DNA from: Castellaniella ginsengisoli
GTDB taxonomy: Bacteria; Pseudomonadota; Gammaproteobacteria; Burkholderiales; Burkholderiaceae_B
NCBI RefSeq assembly: GCF_039523235.1
Contig: NZ_BAAAEX010000011.1
Direction: 5' to 3' (one strand)
Length of the DNA stretch: 64,000 nucleotides
This document shows positions 59,467 through 64,000 of this stretch, one piece after another (the stretch's first letter is position 1; every line of letters begins with the position of its first letter). Under the pieces are notes generated by a model that was given only the letters and a program-made list of their open reading frames with translations, was not told where the DNA came from and did no database searches. The position numbers and the translations under genes were made by a program.

Positions 59467-61806
59467 ATGATGAGCAATGAGCGGCATCTGCGCGATAAGC
59501 ACGGACATAGGTCCGCAGAGATGGCTGCGAATCAGATAACAGATCCCGTATGTGGTATGTCGGTAGCGGATGACTCCCCTCATCATATACGGTATAAGCA
59601 GGCTGTCTTTTATTTCTGCAGTCCAAAATGCAAGCGTTCCTTTGAAGAAAATCCGGAAAAATTTTTAGCCCCAAAGTCAGCTCATGGCGTTGGTGACGAA
59701 CCTGGGGTTCCAGGAACAATCTACACCTGTCCAATGCATCCAGAGATTCGACAGGATCATCCGGGAAGTTGTCCAAAATGTGGCATGGCGCTTGAGCCAC
59801 TCATGCCCAGTCTGGAAGATGACAACCCCGAGTTGAAGGATTTTTCTAGGCGGTTCTGGTGGACGTTACCTTTCACAATTATCGTCACCGTGCTTGCTAT
59901 GTTCGGCCATCAATTGGGGCTGTTCAGCATAGCCACCCAGACTTGGCTTGAGTTCGTGCTGTCGCTACCCGTAGTGTTATGGGCAGGTAAGCCGTTTTTC
60001 ATTCGCGGGTGGCAGTCAATCACAAACCGTAGCCCCAATATGTGGACTCTCATTGGTTTGGGCACAGGTGCTGCTTTTGTCTATAGTGCTGTCGCAACGG
60101 TAGTACCTGATGTATTCCCCGAAACCTTCATGTCCATGGGACGAATTGCAGTTTATTTTGAAGCTGCTGTCGTCATCATCTCGTTGACGCTATTCGGCCA
60201 AATGCTTGAGTTCCGGGCACGCTCGGAAACGTCGGCGGCTATCAAATCGCTGCTCGGCCTGGCACCTAAGACGGCGCGTCGCATCAATGCAGATGGTACG
60301 GAAGGCGATGTGCCTTTGACGCATGTCCATGAAGGTGATCGTCTGCGTGTCCGGCCTGGCGAGAAAGTGCCAGTAGATGGTGTTGTTGAGGACGGTACCA
60401 GTTTACTGGACGAATCCATGCTCACCGGAGAACCGATTCCAGTGAGTAAAAAACCGGGAGATAGAGTCATAGGCGCTACCCTCAATACAACGGGTGCCTT
60501 GGTGATACGTGCGGAGAAGGTCGGTTCCGCCACTGTGCTCTCGCAAATTGTCCAGCTTGTTGCACAGGCACAGCGTACGCGTGCCCCTATGCAACGGATG
60601 GCGGACCACGTAGCGGGTTATTTTGTCGTGGTTGTTGTGTTGATTGCCGTTGCCACGTTGTTTGCTTGGGGGCTATTTGGACCAGAACCAAGCTGGGTTT
60701 ATGGATTGATCAATGCTGTTGCGGTGCTCATCATTGCATGCCCCTGCGCACTGGGTTTGGCTACGCCCATGTCCATCATGGTCGCAACTGGTAGAGGGGC
60801 AACGCAGGGCGTTTTGTTCCGCGATGCAGCAGCGATCGAGAACTTCCGCAAAGTCGATACGCTGATCGTCGATAAAACTGGCACCTTGACGGAGGGCCGC
60901 CCAGCTTTTGAGCAAGCTGTTGCAGTGGGTGATGAGGATGCCGAAGAAGTATTGCGTCTCGCAGCTAGCCTCGACCAAGGTAGCGAACATCCATTGGCCG
61001 GTGCCATTGTCAGTGCAGCGCGTGAGCGCGGCCTGAGCCTTGGAGCCGTCACCGATTTCGAGTCCGGCAGCGGCATCGGCGTTCGTGGTTATGTTGATGG
61101 CAAGAGACTTGCCTTGGGTAACACTGCATTAATGCAACAAGAGGGCGTCGATGTCGAGAAGCTGATCAATACTGCTGAATCGTTCCGCGTGAAAGGTGCA
61201 AGCACCATGTACTTAGCCGTCGACGGTCAGCTTAGGGGATTATTGGCCGTTTCTGACCCCATCAAGCAGAGCACACCGGAAGCCATGCAAGAACTGAAAG
61301 CGGCAGGAATCCGTGTGATTATGGCAACGGGCGATGGGGTATCAACCGCCAAATCTGTCGCTGAACAATTAGGAATCGATGAAGTCCATGGTGAAGTCAA
61401 ACCCGCAGACAAGCTTGATCTTGTCAGCAAACTTCAATCAGAGGGCCGGATTGTCGCCATGGCGGGTGATGGTATCAATGATGCCCCTGCTTTGGCCAAG
61501 GCGAATGTTGGTATTGCCATGGGAACTGGAACTGATGTGGCCATGAATAGTGCACAGGTCACACTGGTCAAGGGCGATCTGCGGGGTATTTCGATTGCGC
61601 GGCTCTTATCAGATAAGACCATTGTCAATATGAAGCAAAATCTTGGCTTTGCCTTCATTTACAACGCGCTGGGTGTGCCTGTGGCTGCGGGCGTGCTTTT
61701 TCCTCTTACAGGCTTGCTCCTGTCTCCGATGTTTGCTGCTCTGGCGATGAGTTTGAGTTCAGCATCGGTGGTGTTCAACGCCCTTCGGCTTCGTAGATCG
61801 GTGTAG
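59467..61806 (+). CDS. copper-exporting P1B-type ATPase (CopA/CopF-like)
   Basis: This 779-residue pump exports Cu(I). The N-terminus has a YHS/TRASH-like cysteine domain (DPVCGMSV...YFCSPKCKRSF, about 21-60). A heavy-metal-binding segment YTCPMHPEIRQDHPGSCPKCGMAL (about 81-104) replaces the usual CXXC ferredoxin-like domain. Eight helices follow, with the metal-site motif CPCALGLATP (about 425-434), the phosphorylation site DKTGTLTEG (about 467-475), the TGE actuator loop (LTGEPIPVSK) and the hinge GDGINDAPALAKA (about 669-681). Start ATG 59467 (MMSNERH); 59470 is an alternative. It heads the copper cluster. Confidence 0.93.
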   Translation: MMSNERHLRDKHGHRSAEMAANQITDPVCGMSVADDSPHHIRYKQAVFYFCSPKCKRSFEENPEKFLAPKSAHGVGDEPGVPGTIYTCPMHPEIRQDHPGSCPKCGMALEPLMPSLEDDNPELKDFSRRFWWTLPFTIIVTVLAMFGHQLGLFSIATQTWLEFVLSLPVVLWAGKPFFIRGWQSITNRSPNMWTLIGLGTGAAFVYSAVATVVPDVFPETFMSMGRIAVYFEAAVVIISLTLFGQMLEFRARSETSAAIKSLLGLAPKTARRINADGTEGDVPLTHVHEGDRLRVRPGEKVPVDGVVEDGTSLLDESMLTGEPIPVSKKPGDRVIGATLNTTGALVIRAEKVGSATVLSQIVQLVAQAQRTRAPMQRMADHVAGYFVVVVVLIAVATLFAWGLFGPEPSWVYGLINAVAVLIIACPCALGLATPMSIMVATGRGATQGVLFRDAAAIENFRKVDTLIVDKTGTLTEGRPAFEQAVAVGDEDAEEVLRLAASLDQGSEHPLAGAIVSAARERGLSLGAVTDFESGSGIGVRGYVDGKRLALGNTALMQQEGVDVEKLINTAESFRVKGASTMYLAVDGQLRGLLAVSDPIKQSTPEAMQELKAAGIRVIMATGDGVSTAKSVAEQLGIDEVHGEVKPADKLDLVSKLQSEGRIVAMAGDGINDAPALAKANVGIAMGTGTDVAMNSAQVTLVKGDLRGISIARLLSDKTIVNMKQNLGFAFIYNALGVPVAAGVLFPLTGLLLSPMFAALAMSLSSASVVFNALRLRRSV

Positions 61807-61843
61807 GCGTATCCCTGACATCCTCTTTGCCATGCACGAGGAA

Positions 61844-61871
61844 AAAATAGCGAGCGCAAGCTCGCTATTTT
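61844..61871. terminator. bidirectional terminator after the copper ATPase
   Basis: A 12-bp perfect stem (61844-61855 with 61860-61871), loop GCAA, A-rich on one side and T-rich on the other. It serves the ATPase gene and the convergent DUF411 gene. Confidence 0.88.
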
Positions 61872-61897
61872 CACCATGGTGTACGTTGACAAGGCAG

Positions 61898-62320
61898 CTA
61901 ATCCTTGGAAAAGGGCTTGCCGGTAAAGTCAACTGTTACCAGATTCCCATCCATTGTGCCCATGCCTGGCGCATTCACAGGCATGCCCGGAGCAGCAACA
62001 CCTTTTATTGTTGGATTGGTAAGCATCTTTCTGACCACATTGGCTGGAACGTGGCCTTCAACGATTTGTCCTGTTTCGTTGATCACCCCAGTGTGACAAG
62101 AGCTAAGCTGCGCTGGCACGCCGAGCTTCTGCTTAACAGAGGTCACATCCTGAGTCTTTATTGCCGTGACTTCAAAGCCTTCGCCCCTCATATGATCGAC
62201 CCAGCCGGAGCAGCAGCCGCAATTGGGATCTTGGTAAACCGTGATGGCCTTGCTATCGGAATCGGCGTGAGCCAAAGAGGATGCGGTCATCAAAGCGACC
62301 GCAGCTAGCCATAATTTCAT
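61898..62320 (-). CDS. DUF411 family periplasmic metal-binding protein
   Basis: This 140-residue protein has a signal peptide (MKLWLAAVALMTASSLAHA, residues 1-19) and the DUF411 thioredoxin-like domain with the CGCC cluster in DPNCGCCSGWVDHM (about 28-41), plus a further CHTG (about 70). Such proteins occur in copper-resistance clusters and are thought to bind or reduce copper in the periplasm. ATG 62320 starts the signal peptide; the longer frame upstream is not needed. It is transcribed with the cytochrome c upstream. Confidence 0.9.
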   Translation of the reverse strand: MKLWLAAVALMTASSLAHADSDSKAITVYQDPNCGCCSGWVDHMRGEGFEVTAIKTQDVTSVKQKLGVPAQLSSCHTGVINETGQIVEGHVPANVVRKMLTNPTIKGVAAPGMPVNAPGMGTMDGNLVTVDFTGKPFSKD

Positions 62321-62383
62321 GAAAAACTGCTCCAGGGTAAATGAATAAAAGCTTGCTAACACGAAAGACCACTATTGATCCGG

Positions 62384-62860
62384 TTAGTCCTGTCGTTGCA
62401 ACGTCACCTCTTTTTGCGCCTCCAGAACCTTGAGAGGCCAAGTGCTTTTGATATACGCAATGACAGCGGTTATGTCTTCATCAGATAACACCGCACCAAA
62501 GGCCGGCATATCACTGACGTACCCTGGAGGTGCTGTCTTTCCGGGCACTAGGCCGTTCTTGATCATATTTACCAGCATAGCGTCGGGATGGTGCCATGTA
62601 TGGCCCGTCTTGTCATGCGGCGGTGCAGGCAGTCTGCCATTGGGCATACGGTCCCGCCAGTTTGGTTGCCCTTGCAAGGATGCACCATGGCATGCCGCGC
62701 AGTTGTTCGCATAAATGACCTTACCTTGCATCACCCGCGTCTGGTCAGCCGGATCGATGAATGCTTCATGCGTGCCAAGCATGGTGCTGTAAAGGACAGC
62801 AGCAGCGCCTATTACAAAGACGCCCGCCACCCCAAAGACCCATTTAGTCTTCGACATCAT
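62384..62860 (-). CDS. periplasmic class I cytochrome c in the copper cluster
   Basis: This 158-residue protein has an N-terminal membrane anchor (about 8-28) and one c-type heme site CAACHG (about residues 54-59). The axial Met lies in SDMPAFGAVLSDEDI (about 116-130), and the family block DITAVIAYIKSTWP follows. It probably carries electrons in the periplasm. Its position between cupredoxin and DUF411 genes suggests a role in copper oxidation or delivery, but that is inference. Strand and spacing fit a shared operon. Confidence 0.88.
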   Translation of the reverse strand: MMSKTKWVFGVAGVFVIGAAAVLYSTMLGTHEAFIDPADQTRVMQGKVIYANNCAACHGASLQGQPNWRDRMPNGRLPAPPHDKTGHTWHHPDAMLVNMIKNGLVPGKTAPPGYVSDMPAFGAVLSDEDITAVIAYIKSTWPLKVLEAQKEVTLQRQD

Positions 62861-62869
62861 CGTGCTGTA

Positions 62870-63382
62870 TCAGCTGACTTTTACTTTACCTACCATGCCT
62901 GCTTCCATATGGCCAGGAAGCAGGCAGGCAAAATCCACCGTTCCCGTTTGATCGAACTGCCATACCAGGCCACCCATCTTGCCTGGGTCTAACGTGATCA
63001 TGTTCGGTTCGGCATGCTTCATCCCAGGTGCTTTGCGCATTTCGGCCGCGTGGGCCTTCATATCGGCCATGGAGCCAATGACCATTTCGTGAGGGACTTT
63101 CCCCGCATTTTTGATAAAGAAGCGAATTGTCTCACCAGCGTTAACCTGGATTTCTCCTGGCGTAAAGCGCATGGTGTCATCCATCGTCAATTCGATCGTG
63201 CGTGAGACCTTGGCAGGATCACCAGGCTGACCAGCTGGTGAAGATGCATTGGACATCGTAGACATGTCGTGGCCAGGCATACCATGAGCCGGCGAGTCAT
63301 GTCCTCCAGTATGATTGCCTGCAGCCAATGCCAAGGCCGGCAATACGGACAAGGCCAATATGGACAGGGATTTTTTCATCAT
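62870..63382 (-). CDS. cupredoxin-type copper resistance protein (CopI-like)
   Basis: This 170-residue exported protein has a signal peptide (1-21), a Met/His-rich segment GNHTGGHDSPAHGMPGHDMSTM (about 22-43), and a plastocyanin-like domain. The type 1 copper ligands are His in KVPHEMVIG (about 98) and Cys, His and Met in FACLLPGHMEAGM (about 151-163). This is the layout of CopI, a periplasmic copper-binding resistance protein. It is the middle gene of the minus-strand copper operon, 10 bases before the cytochrome. Confidence 0.9.
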   Translation of the reverse strand: MMKKSLSILALSVLPALALAAGNHTGGHDSPAHGMPGHDMSTMSNASSPAGQPGDPAKVSRTIELTMDDTMRFTPGEIQVNAGETIRFFIKNAGKVPHEMVIGSMADMKAHAAEMRKAPGMKHAEPNMITLDPGKMGGLVWQFDQTGTVDFACLLPGHMEAGMVGKVKVS

Positions 63383-63446
63383 TAATACTCTCTTGAGTTA
63401 AGATTTTTTGGGCGGGTGGCTGTTCAAACCACCTATGAAAAAAACA

Positions 63447-64000
63447 TCAAAACCGGAAAGACAATCCGGCGACAAATCGAGTTTCCTGTTTGGAATCCCC
63501 CTCGGTGCGTGCGTAGTCTGCTGTCTTACCAAATTTGCTAGACCACTCCACCCCGACATAGGGCACAAATTGACGGGTCACCTCATATTTGAGGCGCAAA
63601 CCGGCTGTACCGTCAGATAAGCCACTGCCGATCCCCCAATGCTTATCATCTTTTCCATAGAAATTGACTTCCACGCTCGGTTGCAGATAGAGTTTTTGGG
63701 TTAGCAAAATGTCGTATTCGGCTTTCAGTCCCAACGCCGTTCGTCCACTGGGGCCAACATAAGCCGTCGCATCTACTTCGAACCAGTACGGTGCAAGACC
63801 CTTCACACCGAATGCCAGCCATTCTCGGTTAGGCGCACCTTGAGCATGGTCAAAACGAACCCCTAGCTCGGTATCCCAGAAGGTAGATACCGCATGACGC
63901 CATAGCAGTTGCGTCTCGGATTCTTGCAGCTTGCCACGTGCAACTTCCCCTTCAGCCTTGATCACGGCGCGGTTATATGTACTGCCGTACCATGCTTCGC
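63447..64000 (-). CDS. copB: outer-membrane copper resistance protein CopB (partial, N-terminus beyond window)
   Basis: The window ends inside this gene, leaving about 184 C-terminal residues. The reading frame continues to the last base; the ATG at 63965 is internal, since EAWYGSTYNRAV precedes it. The sequence is beta-rich with amphipathic strands (LLWRHAVSTFWDTELGVRFD, WLAFGVKGLAPYWFEVDATAYVG) and ends in Phe (GLSFRF), the outer-membrane barrel signature. CopB binds or retains copper at the outer membrane. A copA multicopper oxidase gene is expected upstream, outside the window. Confidence 0.9.
   Translation of the reverse strand, partial: EAWYGSTYNRAVIKAEGEVARGKLQESETQLLWRHAVSTFWDTELGVRFDHAQGAPNREWLAFGVKGLAPYWFEVDATAYVGPSGRTALGLKAEYDILLTQKLYLQPSVEVNFYGKDDKHWGIGSGLSDGTAGLRLKYEVTRQFVPYVGVEWSSKFGKTADYARTEGDSKQETRFVAGLSFRF

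Noticed and set aside
48605..64000. CRISPR array or second attachment repeat in the island
   Set aside because: No regularly spaced repeats were seen, and no second copy of the tRNA-Leu 3' end occurs in the window.

Overview
The window is a high-GC betaproteobacterial chromosome segment, most like family Alcaligenaceae (the Bordetella/Achromobacter/Castellaniella group). The main reason is gene order: rpsO-pnp, a PIG3-type quinone oxidoreductase, then tpiA-secG-tRNA-Leu, and the branched-chain/phospholipid block ilvI-ilvH-ilvC-psd-pssA. Genus and species cannot be fixed from sequence reading alone.

Bases 1-48.6 kb are core chromosome. In order they hold: a two-gene RND efflux unit; pyrD; the N-degron transferases bpt and aat; a NUDIX enzyme and a T4 endonuclease V-like repair enzyme; an M20 peptidase with a ZIP metal transporter; cspA and a ferritin-like stress protein; tRNA-Cys and a ferric-reductase-like flavoprotein; a subtilase followed by a stand-alone propeptide-like protein; a membrane phosphoesterase and a TSUP permease; a UspA protein; a manganese-riboswitch-controlled TerC; a fluoride-riboswitch-controlled CrcB; 3-hydroxybutyrate dehydrogenase and YaaA. 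Next comes a malonate operon (GntR regulator, malonyl-CoA decarboxylase, enoyl-CoA hydratase-like protein, malonyl-CoA synthetase, TRAP transporter), in which malonate would be imported, activated to malonyl-CoA and decarboxylated to acetyl-CoA. It is followed by a FUSC-type membrane protein, the ilv operon behind a structured leader, psd-pssA, rpsO-pnp, speG, a quinone oxidoreductase, tRNA-Ser, a Cds1-like cysteine desulfhydrase, tRNA-Leu(UAA), lrgA-lrgB, a chemoreceptor, cytochrome b561, tpiA, secG and tRNA-Leu(GAG).

From about 48.63 kb to the window end lies a genomic island inserted at the 3' end of tRNA-Leu(GAG). It starts with a P4-type tyrosine integrase and an AlpA-like regulator. It then holds a YdaS-like Cro-family protein, an orphan PD-(D/E)XK nuclease, a DUF2188 protein, a serine resolvase, a BglII/BstYI-like endonuclease overlapping an MT-A70 adenine methyltransferase, RadC, two diverged DUF6573-like paralogues and SSB. 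These are typical passengers of integrative conjugative elements. The last 4.5 kb, lower in GC than the rest, is a copper-resistance cluster: a copper P1B ATPase, then on the opposite strand a DUF411 protein, a cytochrome c, a CopI-like cupredoxin and the start of a CopB outer-membrane protein cut by the window edge.

The most interesting non-coding signal is a repeated element in the island. A conserved core of about 115 bases occurs three times, upstream of the resolvase, of radC and of a DUF6573-like gene. Each copy is preceded at nearly the same distance by a hairpin whose sequence differs but whose pairing is kept, which indicates a structured RNA leader, probably the known radC RNA motif or a relative. 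Other notable points are the protease plus separate propeptide pair, a RadC whose metal-binding Asp is replaced by Gly, a perfect 14-bp inverted repeat inside the integrase gene, a 26-bp operator-like palindrome upstream of the copper genes, and a promoter framed by inverted repeats upstream of alpA.
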